Origin: Enterobacter sp. JUb54
Lineage (GTDB): Bacteria; Pseudomonadota; Gammaproteobacteria; Enterobacterales; Enterobacteriaceae
Assembly: GCF_014298075.1 (NCBI RefSeq)
Contig: NZ_CP060418.1
Coordinates: 620,001 to 684,000 of the forward strand
Direction: 5' to 3'
DNA: 64,000 nucleotides
This document shows positions 12,040 through 21,051 of this stretch, piece by piece. How positions within the stretch are numbered: position 1 is the first letter of the stretch; the number at the start of each line of letters is the position of its first letter. Both the position numbers and the translations under genes were made by a program. Under the pieces are notes generated by a model. The model searched no databases, was not told the DNA's origin, and saw only the letters and a program-made list of their open reading frames with translations.

Positions 12040-12984
12040 ATGTTACATAAAAATACGCTTCTTTGCGCTGGACTTAGCGCCGTTTTTTTGTTCACCCACG
12101 CCTCCGTCGCTAATGCGGCTGTGGTTACCTCGATGAAACCTTTGGGCTTTATCGCTTCCGCTATCGCCGATGGGGTCACGGAGACCCAGGTACTGCTGCC
12201 GGACGGCGCATCAGAGCATGATTATTCTCTACGACCTTCCGATGCAAAACGCTTACAGAACGCAGACTTAGTGGTCTGGATTGGTCCAGAAATGGAGGCG
12301 TTTATGGATAAGTCGACGCAAAGCATTGCGCCGAATAAAAAGGTGACCATTGCGCAACTGGATGGGGTGAAACCGCTGCTCATGAAAGGGGCAGATGATG
12401 ATGATGACGATCACGGCCACGACCATGGCGCAGGGGAAAAAAGTGACGGCGATCACCATCACGGTATTTACAATATGCATTTGTGGTTATCCCCAGAGAT
12501 AGCGCGGCTTTCGGCGGTTGCAATCCACGATAAATTATTGGAACTTATGCCCCAGAGTCGAGCCAGGCTTGACGCAAACCTGAGCGCGTTTGAGGCACAA
12601 TTAGCCGCGACCGATAAACAGGTAAGTAACGAGCTCGCACCGCTGAAAGGGAAAGGGTATTTCGTTTTTCATGATGCCTATGGCTACTTTGAAAAACACT
12701 ACGGTCTGACTTCACTTGGTCATTTCACCGTTAACCCTGAAATACAGCCTGGTGCGCAGCGTTTACACGAAATCAGAACACAGTTGGTTGAGCAGAAAGC
12801 GACTTGCGTTTTTGCTGAGCCACAGTTCAGGCCAGCCGTTATAGAAGCTGTTGCCAGGGGCACCTCTGTGCGTATGGGGACTCTGGATCCGTTAGGGACA
12901 GGAATTAAGCTGGGTAAAGATAGTTACCCGCAGTTTCTGGAACAACTGGCGAAACAGTATTCGAGCTGCCTGAAAGGAGATTAA
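12040..12984 (+). CDS. znuA: Periplasmic zinc-binding protein ZnuA
   Basis: A 314-residue solute-binding protein with a signal peptide ([18 protein letters not shown]...VANA, cleaved about residue 26). It carries the histidine/aspartate-rich loop characteristic of ZnuA ([12 protein letters not shown]...DHHHG, about 115-142). It captures zinc in the periplasm and passes it to ZnuBC. The ATG at 12040 is chosen because it gives the conserved N terminus; an in-frame ATG at 12025 would add five residues. Confidence 0.96.
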   Translation: MLHKNTLLCAGLSAVFLFTHASVANAAVVTSMKPLGFIASAIADGVTETQVLLPDGASEHDYSLRPSDAKRLQNADLVVWIGPEMEAFMDKSTQSIAPNKKVTIAQLDGVKPLLMKGADDDDDDHGHDHGAGEKSDGDHHHGIYNMHLWLSPEIARLSAVAIHDKLLELMPQSRARLDANLSAFEAQLAATDKQVSNELAPLKGKGYFVFHDAYGYFEKHYGLTSLGHFTVNPEIQPGAQRLHEIRTQLVEQKATCVFAEPQFRPAVIEAVARGTSVRMGTLDPLGTGIKLGKDSYPQFLEQLAKQYSSCLKGD

Positions 12985-12999
12985 CGAGGAAGTGAATAC

Positions 13000-14319
13000 G
13001 TGCAACAGATAGCCCGTGCTGTCACTCAGGCATTCAACAATTTGCCACGACCTCACCGCGTCATGCTGGGGTCGTTGAGCGTACTGACATTAGCGGTCGC
13101 CGTCTGGCGACCCTACATCTACCATCCGGAATCAGCCCCTATTGTCAGGACAATTGAGCTGGAAAAGAGCGAAATACGCTCGCTGCTGCCGGAAGCTTCT
13201 GAACCTATCGATCAGGCGCCGCAGGAAGAAGAGGCGATTCCTCAGGATGAGCTGGACGACAAAGCCGATAGCGACGCCAACGGCCATGAATACGTGGTTT
13301 CCACCGGCGATACCCTGAGCAGCATCCTCAACCAGTACGGCATTGATATGGGCGATATTGCCCAGCTCTCTTCTGCTGACAAAGCGTTGCGTAACCTGAA
13401 AATCGGTCAACAGCTGTCGTGGACGCTCACCGCCGACGGCGATCTGCAGAGCCTGACCTGGGAGATGTCGCGCCGCGAAACGCGCACCTATAACCGGGTA
13501 GCAAATGGCTTCAAAATGAGCAGTGAGCTGCAAAACGGCGATTGGGTCAACAGCGTGCTGAAAGGCACCGTCGGTGGCAGCTTTGTTGCCAGCGCGCGTT
13601 CTGCAGGGCTGACCAGTACCGAAGTCAGTGCGGTGATTAAAGCAATGCAGTGGCAGATGGACTTCCGCAAGCTGAAAAAAGGCGATGAGTTCTCGGTACT
13701 GATGTCGCGCGAAATGCTTGACGGCAAGCGTGAGCAGAGCCAGCTGCTGGGCGTGCGTCTGCGCTCGGACGGCAAGGATTACTTCGCGATCCGCGCCGAA
13801 GACGGTAAGTTCTACGACCGTAACGGTACCGGCCTGGCGAAGGGCTTTATGCGCTTCCCGACGGCTCGTCAGTTCCGCGTTTCTTCGAACTTTAACCCGC
13901 GTCGTCTGAACCCGGTAACCGGGCGTGTCGCGCCACACCGTGGCGTTGATTTTGCGATGCCGCAGGGGACGCCGGTTCTCGCGGTAGGTGATGGTGAAGT
14001 CGTGGTCGCTAAGCGCAGCGGCGCGGCGGGGTACTATGTCGCTCTGCGTCATGGTCGCACCTACACCACCCGCTATATGCACCTGCGTAAGCTGCTGGTG
14101 AAACCGGGACAGAAAGTTAAACGTGGCGACCGTATTGCGCTGTCCGGCAACACCGGGCGCTCTACCGGCCCGCATCTGCACTATGAAGTATGGATTAACC
14201 AGCAGGCGGTTAACCCGCTGACGGCGAAACTGCCGCGTACAGAAGGCCTGAGCGGTTCCGATCGCACAGATTACCTGGCGCAGGTGAAACAGGTCATCCC
14301 GCAGTTGCGATTTGACTAA
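13000..14319 (+). CDS. mepM: Murein DD-endopeptidase MepM
   Basis: MepM (439 residues) cleaves D-Ala-mDAP cross-links so that new glycan strands can be inserted. It has a membrane anchor near residues 20-37, a LysM domain starting at about 97 (EYVVSTGDTLSSIL), and a C-terminal M23 peptidase. Zinc ligands His313, Asp317 and His394 are visible, with His392 in the HLH motif. It starts at GTG 15 bp after the znuA stop. MepM is a known substrate of the NlpI-Prc proteolytic system, and prc is also in this window. Confidence 0.96.
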   Translation: MQQIARAVTQAFNNLPRPHRVMLGSLSVLTLAVAVWRPYIYHPESAPIVRTIELEKSEIRSLLPEASEPIDQAPQEEEAIPQDELDDKADSDANGHEYVVSTGDTLSSILNQYGIDMGDIAQLSSADKALRNLKIGQQLSWTLTADGDLQSLTWEMSRRETRTYNRVANGFKMSSELQNGDWVNSVLKGTVGGSFVASARSAGLTSTEVSAVIKAMQWQMDFRKLKKGDEFSVLMSREMLDGKREQSQLLGVRLRSDGKDYFAIRAEDGKFYDRNGTGLAKGFMRFPTARQFRVSSNFNPRRLNPVTGRVAPHRGVDFAMPQGTPVLAVGDGEVVVAKRSGAAGYYVALRHGRTYTTRYMHLRKLLVKPGQKVKRGDRIALSGNTGRSTGPHLHYEVWINQQAVNPLTAKLPRTEGLSGSDRTDYLAQVKQVIPQLRFD

Positions 14320-14334
14320 GCCATCGTCACTCGA

Positions 14335-14366
14335 AGCCGGTGCCCGTTGCGCACCGGCTTTTTCTT
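14335..14366 (+). terminator. Intrinsic terminator after mepM
   Basis: AGCCGGTGC pairs with GCACCGGCT around a CCGTTGC loop and is followed by TTTTTCTTTT. It separates mepM from lpxM. Confidence 0.9.
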
Positions 14367-14484
14367 TTGTAGGTTCCCCATCGTATCGCTAAACTATATC
14401 CAGAATACGTCGGGTTACGGCCTGGTGGCTGCGATATGCCGTTTTACGGGATTCCCCCCTTATTAGTACAGCTGTGGACTGGGC

Positions 14485-15459
14485 ATGGAAACGAAAAAAA
14501 ATAACAGTGAATTTATTCCAACATTTGAGAAATCCTTTTTACTTCCGCGCTACTGGGGTGCCTGGTTAGGGGTCTTTGCGTTTGCCGGTATCGCCCTGAC
14601 GCCGCCCGCGTTTCGCGATCCGATCCTCGGGAAACTCGGGCGTGCGGTGGGTCGACTGGCGAAGAGCTCGCGCCGTCGGGCGCAGATCAACCTGCTGTAC
14701 TGCTTCCCGGAAAAAAGCGAAGAAGAACGCGAAGCCATCATTGATGACATGTATATGGCTGCACCGCAGGCAATGGTGATGATGGCCGAGCTGGGCCTGC
14801 GCGATCCGCAACGAATTCTCTCCCGCGTCGACTGGCAGGGCAAAGAGATCATCGACGAGCTGCAGCGCAATAACGAGAAAGTGATCTTCCTGGTGCCGCA
14901 CGCCTGGGGCGTGGATATTCCGGCAATGTTAATGGCATCAGGCGGCCAGAAAATGGCGGCGATGTTCCATAACCAGGGAAACCCGGTGTTCGACTATGTC
15001 TGGAATACCGTTCGCCGCCGCTTCGGTGGGCGTATGCATGCCCGTAACGACGGCATCAAACCCTTTATTCAGTCGGTGCGCCAGGGCTACTGGGGCTACT
15101 ATCTGCCCGATCAGGATCACGGCGCAGAACACAGCGAGTTCGTCGACTTCTTCGCAACCTATAAAGCGACCTTGCCGGCGATTGGCCGGCTGATGAAAGT
15201 CTGCCGCGCCCGCGTAGTGCCGCTATTCCCGGTCTATGATGGTAAAACCCACCGCCTGACGGTGCTGGTACGCCCGCCGATGGACGATCTGCTGGAGGCT
15301 GACGATCGGACGATTGCGCGGCGGATGAACGAAGAGGTGGAAATTTTCGTCAAACCGAACACCGAGCAATATACCTGGATCCTCAAACTGCTGAAGACCC
15401 GTAAGCCGGGTGAAACCGAACCGTATAAGCGCAAAGAGCTGTATCCGAAAAACAAATAG
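14485..15459 (+). CDS. lpxM: Lipid A myristoyltransferase LpxM
   Basis: A 324-residue LpxL/LpxM-family acyltransferase that adds the final secondary acyl chain to Kdo2-lipid A on the inner face of the cytoplasmic membrane. The catalytic HX4D motif is His139-Asp144 (HAWGVD). An N-terminal hydrophobic anchor lies at about residues 24-41. The highly conserved NQGNPVFDYVWNTVRRRFGG stretch follows. In E. coli the next gene is pykA; here an accessory island begins 55 bp downstream. Confidence 0.96.
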   Translation: METKKNNSEFIPTFEKSFLLPRYWGAWLGVFAFAGIALTPPAFRDPILGKLGRAVGRLAKSSRRRAQINLLYCFPEKSEEEREAIIDDMYMAAPQAMVMMAELGLRDPQRILSRVDWQGKEIIDELQRNNEKVIFLVPHAWGVDIPAMLMASGGQKMAAMFHNQGNPVFDYVWNTVRRRFGGRMHARNDGIKPFIQSVRQGYWGYYLPDQDHGAEHSEFVDFFATYKATLPAIGRLMKVCRARVVPLFPVYDGKTHRLTVLVRPPMDDLLEADDRTIARRMNEEVEIFVKPNTEQYTWILKLLKTRKPGETEPYKRKELYPKNK

Positions 15460-15514
15460 CACCTGCATGCCACTTCGTTGGCATCATCGACAACAGCCAA
15501 TGGGCCTGCGCGGT

Positions 15515-16231
15515 TCATTGGCTGTATTGTCTGAGCAGGGCAACATGCTCGCCGATCAACTGGTAACGATACTCCGGGCGACCGGTCATGCCATAGTGGT
15601 TGGTGGTATAGAGGATGCCCGTCTGTTCAAGCCAGATCAGATATTTGCGGCACGATACCCGCGAGATAAGCAGTGCCGCAGCCAGTTCATTGGTTGAAAA
15701 GTCGCGTGCCTGATGCGTATCAATCCAGCGGCACACCAGACGCAGCGTTTGCGGCGTTAACCCCTTTGGCAGCCGGCGGTTGCCTTCCTGCCGCGGCAGG
15801 CTGCTGCGCAGTAAATCATCAACCTCCGATTGTACATAGCTGCTTTTGGCCTGCCGAAGCATATGGCGCTTACGCCACGTCAGCAGCGCCTCCTCAAAGC
15901 GTGGAAACTGAAACGGTTTAATCAAATAATCGACCACGCCGTAGCGCATCGCCGTCTGGACGGTCGAGGCATCGGCGGCGGACGTTATCATGATCGTATC
16001 GATATGACGGCCGCTGGCGCGCAGGACAGGCAGCAGGCTGAGCCCATTTTCGTGCTGCATATAGACATCCAGCAGCACCAGGTCGATCTGCGGTAACTGG
16101 CTCAGCATCTGCTCTGCTTCACCAATCGTCGAGGCGATGCCGCAGCAGTGAAAGTCGGCGACCCGGCTGATAAACAGCTGGTTCAGCCCGGCGACCATGG
16201 CATCATCATCAACAACAAGCACATTGAACAT
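15515..16231 (-). CDS. CitB/DcuR-family response regulator without an adjacent kinase
   Basis: The 238-residue protein has an N-terminal receiver domain with acidic pocket Asp8-Asp10, phosphoacceptor Asp55 (LVLLDVYM) and conserved Lys105 (DYLIKP). The C-terminal helix-turn-helix domain of the CitB/DpiA/DcuR type lies at about 160-238 (DFSTNELAAALLISRVSCRKYL). Such regulators control citrate, malate or fumarate genes with membrane kinases of the DcuS/CitA type. No kinase gene is next to it or elsewhere in the window. It is the third gene after the AEC permease and malic enzyme, 59 bp behind the latter, with AAGGA as ribosome binding site. Confidence 0.88.
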   Translation of the reverse strand: MFNVLVVDDDAMVAGLNQLFISRVADFHCCGIASTIGEAEQMLSQLPQIDLVLLDVYMQHENGLSLLPVLRASGRHIDTIMITSAADASTVQTAMRYGVVDYLIKPFQFPRFEEALLTWRKRHMLRQAKSSYVQSEVDDLLRSSLPRQEGNRRLPKGLTPQTLRLVCRWIDTHQARDFSTNELAAALLISRVSCRKYLIWLEQTGILYTTNHYGMTGRPEYRYQLIGEHVALLRQYSQ

Positions 16232-16249
16232 GCGCGGTTCCTTGGACTC

Positions 16250-16273
16250 GCGGGAAGCACGGGCGCTTCCCGC
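16250..16273 (-). terminator. Stem-loop between malic enzyme and response regulator genes
   Basis: GCGGGAAGC and GCTTCCCGC form a perfect 9-bp stem with a 6-base loop in the 59-bp gap. No T run follows, so it looks like a processing, stability or attenuation hairpin that could set a lower level of the regulator than of the enzyme. Confidence 0.45.
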
Positions 16274-16290
16274 AGGGTTAACGTAGGGCG

Positions 16291-17976
16291 TTACAGCGCC
16301 GAGCGTTTATACGAGGTATAGCGCGCTCGCCAGAAGGTTTTATCGATACTGACGGCCAGCTGCTCTTCGCTGATGTCGGGGGCGACGCCTTCTTGCTGGG
16401 CTACCCGAGCCACGTCCATGGCAATGGCTCTGGAAATCATCTCGATCTGCTCCACCGGCGGAAGCAATCCGCCTTGCCCTGTGGTGACTAATGGGGAATG
16501 AGCGGCAAGGGTTTTACTGCAGGTGATGAGCATGGCTTCCGTGACGCGCTGTGCCTTCGCCGCCAGGATGCCTAACCCCAGTCCCGGGAAAATGTAGGCG
16601 TTGTTACACTGGGCAATCTCGTGGGTTTCCCCTTGATACACCACCGCGTCAAACGGGCTTCCGGTGGCAATTAAGGCATTTCCCTCAGTCCATTCGAGAA
16701 GGTCGTGGGGCTGCGCTTCCGCACGCGAGGTGGGGTTGGAGAGCGGCATCACGATCGGGCGAGGGCAGTGGCGGTACATCTCTTTGATGATCGCTTCACT
16801 GAACAGGCCCGGCTGGCCGGAGACGCCAATGAGCACGGTTGGCTGGACGTTGCGCACGACATCCATCAGCGACAGCGAGGTACCGTCGGTATCCCAGTGG
16901 GCGAGGTTTTCCCGCAGCGTGATGAGGGCTTGCTGGAAATCGAGCAGGTCGGGCGTCTCCTCCGTCAGCAGTCCCGCACGGTCGACCATGAAGATATTAT
17001 TGCGTGCTTCACGCTCGGTCAGGCCATCGTCCACCATCAGGGCAATGATTTTCTCGGCAATTCCGCACCCGGCGGAACCGCCCCCGAGGAACACCACCCG
17101 CTGGTCACGCATGCGGGTACCCGCGGCGGTGGCGGCGGCGATCAGCGTACCGGAAGTGACCGCGGCGGTTCCCTGGATATCGTCATTGAAGCAGCACAGC
17201 TGGTGGCGGTAGCGGTTAAGCAGTCGGCTGGCGTTCTTCTGGGCGAAATCTTCGAACTGCAGCAGGACGTGCGGCCAGCGCTGTTTCACCGCATCGACAA
17301 ACATATCCATAAATTCAATATACTGGTCGTCGTTGATTCGTGGATGACGCCAGCCCATATACAGCGGGTCTTCCAGCAGCTTCTCGTTATTGGTGCCAAC
17401 GTCCAGCATGATGGGCAGCGTCGACGCGGGGTGAATGCCGCCGCAGGCGGTATACAAAGAGAGCTTGCCGATGGGGATCCCCATTCCGCCAATACCCTGA
17501 TCGCCAAGGCCAAGAATGCGTTCGCCGTCGGTGACTACAATCACCTGGATGTCGTTGCGGGAAAAACTTTGCAGCATCTCGTCAATATGATGGCGGTTCG
17601 GCCAGGAAATGAACAGGCCGCGCCCGCGGCGATATATTTCCGAGAAGTGTTCGCACGCTTCGCCCACCGTGGGGGTGTAAATCACCGGCAGCATTTCTTT
17701 CATATGATCGCGCAGCAAATGATAAAACAGCGTCTCGTTGGTATCCTGAATATTTCGCAAATAAATATGCCGGGAAATATCGCGTTTGAACTGGCAAAAC
17801 TGCATCCACGCGCGTTCCGTCTGTTCTTCAATGGTTTCGATATTATGCGGCAGTAATCCCTGTAAATTAAATGCCGTACGTTCGCCTTCAGTAAATGCCA
17901 GACCTTTATTTAATAGCGGGTTTTCCAGCAGGACGGCACCATTATAGGGAGTGTATACGGTTTCTGTGACTAACAT
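16291..17976 (-). CDS. NAD-dependent malic enzyme (MaeA-like paralogue)
   Basis: This 561-residue enzyme would oxidatively decarboxylate malate to pyruvate and CO2 with reduction of NAD. Catalytic Tyr100 (PVIYTPTVG), Lys171 (PIGKLSLY) and the metal ligands Glu242, Asp243 and Asp266 are present, as is the dinucleotide fold [13 protein letters not shown] (about 297-308). It is clearly homologous to E. coli MaeA/SfcA but with many substitutions, so it may be a locus-specific paralogue. Malolactic enzymes share the fold, and the sequence alone does not fully exclude that activity. It is flanked by two transporters and a regulator. Confidence 0.9.
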   Translation of the reverse strand: MLVTETVYTPYNGAVLLENPLLNKGLAFTEGERTAFNLQGLLPHNIETIEEQTERAWMQFCQFKRDISRHIYLRNIQDTNETLFYHLLRDHMKEMLPVIYTPTVGEACEHFSEIYRRGRGLFISWPNRHHIDEMLQSFSRNDIQVIVVTDGERILGLGDQGIGGMGIPIGKLSLYTACGGIHPASTLPIMLDVGTNNEKLLEDPLYMGWRHPRINDDQYIEFMDMFVDAVKQRWPHVLLQFEDFAQKNASRLLNRYRHQLCCFNDDIQGTAAVTSGTLIAAATAAGTRMRDQRVVFLGGGSAGCGIAEKIIALMVDDGLTEREARNNIFMVDRAGLLTEETPDLLDFQQALITLRENLAHWDTDGTSLSLMDVVRNVQPTVLIGVSGQPGLFSEAIIKEMYRHCPRPIVMPLSNPTSRAEAQPHDLLEWTEGNALIATGSPFDAVVYQGETHEIAQCNNAYIFPGLGLGILAAKAQRVTEAMLITCSKTLAAHSPLVTTGQGGLLPPVEQIEMISRAIAMDVARVAQQEGVAPDISEEQLAVSIDKTFWRARYTSYKRSAL

Positions 17977-18045
17977 GTTATGACTCCTGAATCTTATTTA
18001 AAAATAATATCGTGGGTATTTGCTGATATGGGTGTGGCGCAATAT

Positions 18046-18990
18046 TTAAGATATAAAGTAAATCATGATGCCTTCGGTAACGACGCCAATGGCGGTGCCA
18101 AGCAAAATAGAGGATGAAGCGGATTCAATGTAGGTATCGCTGCGCAGGGCAAACATACCGGCGGCGATCGCTGAAGGGGTCGCCCCGATAATAATCACCT
18201 GCTGCATCAGCGTGTGGCTGAGGCCAAAGGCCAGGCCAGCGGCAGCCATCATGGCGGGCTGAATCAGGTTTTTAATACTGATGTTGGTGCAGGTCTGGAT
18301 ATTCAGCGTTGGACGTTCGCCGTAGAACAGCAAGCCCAGAGCAAATAAAGACAGCCCGCCGGCAATTTTACCGACCATTTCAATCGGCATGCTGAGCATA
18401 TGCGGCAGCTGGACTCCGGCGAGACTCAACAGGACACCAGAAATAGGGATCCAGACGATAGGGTTTTTGACGGCGTTGAGTAAGTTTTGCAGGATCAGCG
18501 TGCCGGCGTGAACACGCTGGGTCGCGTCTGAATCTTTGTCTCCCATGCGAATCAGGATTATCGTCAGCGGGATCATAAATACGCTGGTGATTAAATTGCC
18601 GATAAGCACGCCGAGGAACCCTTCTGGCCCGATCAGCACCGCCAGCACCGGCGCGCCGAAATAGGCCATATCAGGAAATGCGCACACCAGGGATTGAATG
18701 GCGCTGGTTTTGATATCGTGGCGAAACACGTAGCGGGAGATCACCAGGGTGAGGAAATAAGACCCCATCAGGCCAATGACTAATACCACCATAAAGGTGA
18801 AGTTTTTAATTTTATCGGGGTTGGTATGCAAAGCCCCGATAAAAAGATGGAACGGCAGGGCAAACCGAATCACGACGGTGGCTAAAACCGAGGCATCTTC
18901 GCGGCGGGTATAGCCTAACTTACCACTGAGCCAGCCGAGCAGCATGATAAAAACTAACGGGAACAATGATTGTAGTAGCAGTGTCGGCAT
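18046..18990 (-). CDS. AEC-family permease (probable malate/dicarboxylate carrier)
   Basis: A 314-residue membrane protein of the auxin efflux carrier (AEC) family with about ten hydrophobic segments in two five-helix repeats. Relatives include MleP malate permeases of malolactic loci and MdcF-type malonate carriers. It is the first gene of the operon permease-malic enzyme-regulator, 69 bp upstream of the enzyme gene, so malate or a related organic acid is the likely substrate. The ribosome binding site is AGGA six bases before ATG. A CRP-type site lies about 70 bp upstream. Confidence 0.85.
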   Translation of the reverse strand: MPTLLLQSLFPLVFIMLLGWLSGKLGYTRREDASVLATVVIRFALPFHLFIGALHTNPDKIKNFTFMVVLVIGLMGSYFLTLVISRYVFRHDIKTSAIQSLVCAFPDMAYFGAPVLAVLIGPEGFLGVLIGNLITSVFMIPLTIILIRMGDKDSDATQRVHAGTLILQNLLNAVKNPIVWIPISGVLLSLAGVQLPHMLSMPIEMVGKIAGGLSLFALGLLFYGERPTLNIQTCTNISIKNLIQPAMMAAAGLAFGLSHTLMQQVIIIGATPSAIAAGMFALRSDTYIESASSSILLGTAIGVVTEGIMIYFIS

Positions 18991-19375
18991 AGGTGATCCT
19001 GAAATTATAATGTCGGGTTGGTTGTGTTTTTTAATTTAACGATCCCATAAGAATTGAAAGGTGATTGACATCACAGTGGCCAGTGTTTAAATAATTTCGC
19101 GTCAGGAACTTTACTTACAAATAACGCAGATGAGAATAACGCCTTGTTTTATATGGCAGGTGCTACAGAATCCTGCTTGCTGATAACTTTAGCTTCACAG
19201 CAATAAATTAAATTACTTAAAAGCGAGTTATTGTCTCAGTCACAAAATCGACAGGTAACCGGGACGTTGGCTTTTTAATAGCAAAACCCTGTGTTACCGT
19301 TTTGATGGTTTCAATTATAAAAGCACTTCATTTTTAATTATTATTTCAATTTTTATTTAATGGCGTGATTTTTTA
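18991..19375. promoter_or_regulatory. AT-rich divergent control region of the malate island
   Basis: The 627-bp gap between the AEC and 2HCT genes begins with this AT-rich segment, which must hold the AEC-operon promoter. A TTAAAT-like -10 on the minus strand near 19033-19038 would be placed correctly for a class II CRP promoter. I found no other confident operator here. The ERIC repeat at 19376 fills most of the rest. Confidence 0.45.
19060..19075. promoter_or_regulatory. Candidate CRP site
   Basis: GGTGA-TTGACA-TCACA matches the CRP consensus TGTGA-N6-TCACA at nine of ten half-site positions. Its centre at 19067.5 is about 41 bp from the expected start of AEC-operon transcription, a class II activator position. 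It fits carbon-catabolite control of dicarboxylate use. Confidence 0.6.
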
Positions 19376-19574
19376 TATACCCTAAATAATTTGAGTTGCA
19401 GGCGGCGACGCAACGAATCTCCAGGAGTTTACTGAAGTAAGTGACTGGGGTGACAAATCTGTCTGGAACAGATTTGAACGCTGCGCGCAGCGGCCCTGAT
19501 AAGGGTGAGGCTCATGGATGGGCCGAATAACGAGTCAAGCCAACGCTCATGCAACGTGAAGTATGACGGGTATA
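19376..19574 (+). repeat. ERIC element with an internal insertion
   Basis: The ends TATACCCTAAATAATTTGAG and GACGGGTATA and the core AAGTAAGTGACTGGGG identify an ERIC. It is about 199 bp instead of 127 because some 70 bp (about 19453-19530) interrupt the right half. The insert has its own small dyads, CAAATCTGT/ACAGATTTG and GCTGCGCGCAGC. It ends 43 bp before the 2HCT transporter start and so lies in its promoter or leader. Confidence 0.85.
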
Positions 19575-19617
19575 TTGCGCCCCGATCCTACGCAAGCTAT
19601 TACAATGCAGGTGAGAT

Positions 19618-20952
19618 ATGAAAAATAATTCACTGAACCACCCGATTGAAAAAACTCACTCGAGTGGGCAAACCGCGCGGTTTTTTTCGAACGTTGACGT
19701 CGGCGCCGTGCCGTTAACCCTGTTTGTCGGTATCGCCACGATTGTGGTGGTGGCGTCCATGGCGGGAGTGTTGCCAAAGAATATGATCGGCGGGCTGGCG
19801 GTCATCATGACCTTAGGGTTTGCGCTGGCCAAAATAGGGCGGATGGTACCGGTGCTGAAAGATATCGGCGGTCCGGCGATCCTGTGCCTGATGATGCCGT
19901 CGGTGCTGGTCTATTTTGGCGTGTTTGACCCACATACCCTGGGCACCGTGCATCTGCTGATGAAAGAGGCCAATCTGCTCTATTTCGTCATCGCCTGTCT
20001 GGTGGTCGGCAGTATTTTGGGCATGAACAGAACCATCCTGATTCAGGGAATGGTGCGGATGTTCGTGCCGCTGGTGGTCGGAACCGGAGCGGCGATATTC
20101 ACCGGGCTGCTGGTGGGCAGCCTGTTTGGCTACAGCCTGTATCACACCTTTTTCTTTATCATCGTGCCGATTATTGGCGGCGGTATCGGGGAAGGGATCC
20201 TGCCGCTGTCGCTGGCCTACTCGGCGATCCTCGGACAGACTCCGGATGTCTATGTCGCGCAGCTGGCGCCAGCCGCGGTGGTGGGGAACATTTTTGCCAT
20301 CATCTGCGCCGGCTTCCTGGCTCGTCTCGGCGCACGCCGTCCGCAGCTTTCCGGCGACGGCATGCTGATTCGCTGCCATGATGATAACCGCGTCTTCTCG
20401 CAGGCGCAGAGTGGCCAACCGACCGACTTCCAGCTGATGGGCGCCGGACTGCTGATGATCTGTGCCTTTTTCATCGTTGGCGGCTTGCTGGAGAAGGTGC
20501 TGCACATTCCGGGCCCGGTGTTGATGATTCTGGCGGCGGTACTGTGTAAATACACCAAAGTCATCCCCGCCGCGATGGAACTGGGGGCGCACAGCTGCTA
20601 CAAATTTGTCTCTGCCGCGCTGGTCTGGCCGTTGATGATTGGGCTCGGCATGCTGTATGTGCCTCTGGAGAGCGTGGTTTCGGTCTTCTCCGTCGGCTAT
20701 GTCGTGGTGTGCGGGTCGGTGGTGTTGTCGATGGCGCTCAGCGGCTTTTTTATCGCCTCACGGCTGAATATGTATCCGGTGGAAGCGGCTATCGTCACCA
20801 GCTGCCATAGCGGTCTCGGGGGAACCGGGGATGTTGCGATACTCTCGGCATCCAATCGCATGTCGCTGATGCCTTTCGCACAGATTGCCACCCGCATCGG
20901 CGGGGCCTCAACGGTGATTGCCGCCACGCTGTTAATGAGCTGGATCGTGTGA
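19618..20952 (+). CDS. 2-hydroxycarboxylate transporter (CitS/MaeN family)
   Basis: A 444-residue secondary transporter of the 2HCT family, whose members carry citrate or malate, usually with sodium. It has about eleven membrane segments and the two re-entrant-loop motifs: GGIG at residues 188-191 (PIIGGGIGEGILPLS) and GGTG at 401-404 (LGGTGDVAILSASNRM). The substrate-binding arginine of CitS corresponds to Arg426 (QIATRIGG). Context with malic enzyme favours malate. The ribosome binding site is AGGTGAG. It is convergent with pykA across a shared terminator. Confidence 0.9.
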   Translation: MKNNSLNHPIEKTHSSGQTARFFSNVDVGAVPLTLFVGIATIVVVASMAGVLPKNMIGGLAVIMTLGFALAKIGRMVPVLKDIGGPAILCLMMPSVLVYFGVFDPHTLGTVHLLMKEANLLYFVIACLVVGSILGMNRTILIQGMVRMFVPLVVGTGAAIFTGLLVGSLFGYSLYHTFFFIIVPIIGGGIGEGILPLSLAYSAILGQTPDVYVAQLAPAAVVGNIFAIICAGFLARLGARRPQLSGDGMLIRCHDDNRVFSQAQSGQPTDFQLMGAGLLMICAFFIVGGLLEKVLHIPGPVLMILAAVLCKYTKVIPAAMELGAHSCYKFVSAALVWPLMIGLGMLYVPLESVVSVFSVGYVVVCGSVVLSMALSGFFIASRLNMYPVEAAIVTSCHSGLGGTGDVAILSASNRMSLMPFAQIATRIGGASTVIAATLLMSWIV

Positions 20953-20993
20953 TTCGCCGGGCTGCAGGTGATTAATCTTCCACGTATCTTTCA

Positions 20994-21029
20994 ACAAAAA
21001 AAACCTGCCAGCGTGATGCTGGCAGGTTT
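20994..21029. terminator. Bidirectional terminator between the 2HCT gene and pykA
   Basis: AAACCTGCCAGC-GTGAT-GCTGGCAGGTTT is a perfect 12-bp stem. Eight A on its left give a U-tract for pykA transcripts running leftward; on the plus strand the TTT of the stem is short. Confidence 0.85.
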
Positions 21030-21051
21030 CAGGCGTTTCGCGAGCGGAATA

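Noticed and set aside
13132..14181. A 349-codon minus-strand frame opposite mepM, and similar long antisense frames opposite lpxM, edd, purT and prc
   Set aside because: They lie exactly opposite well-supported genes with high GC third positions, which produces open antisense frames; none shows a known family.
16705..17856. A 383-codon plus-strand frame opposite the malic enzyme gene
   Set aside because: It is the complement of an intact malic enzyme with all catalytic residues and has no start signal of its own.
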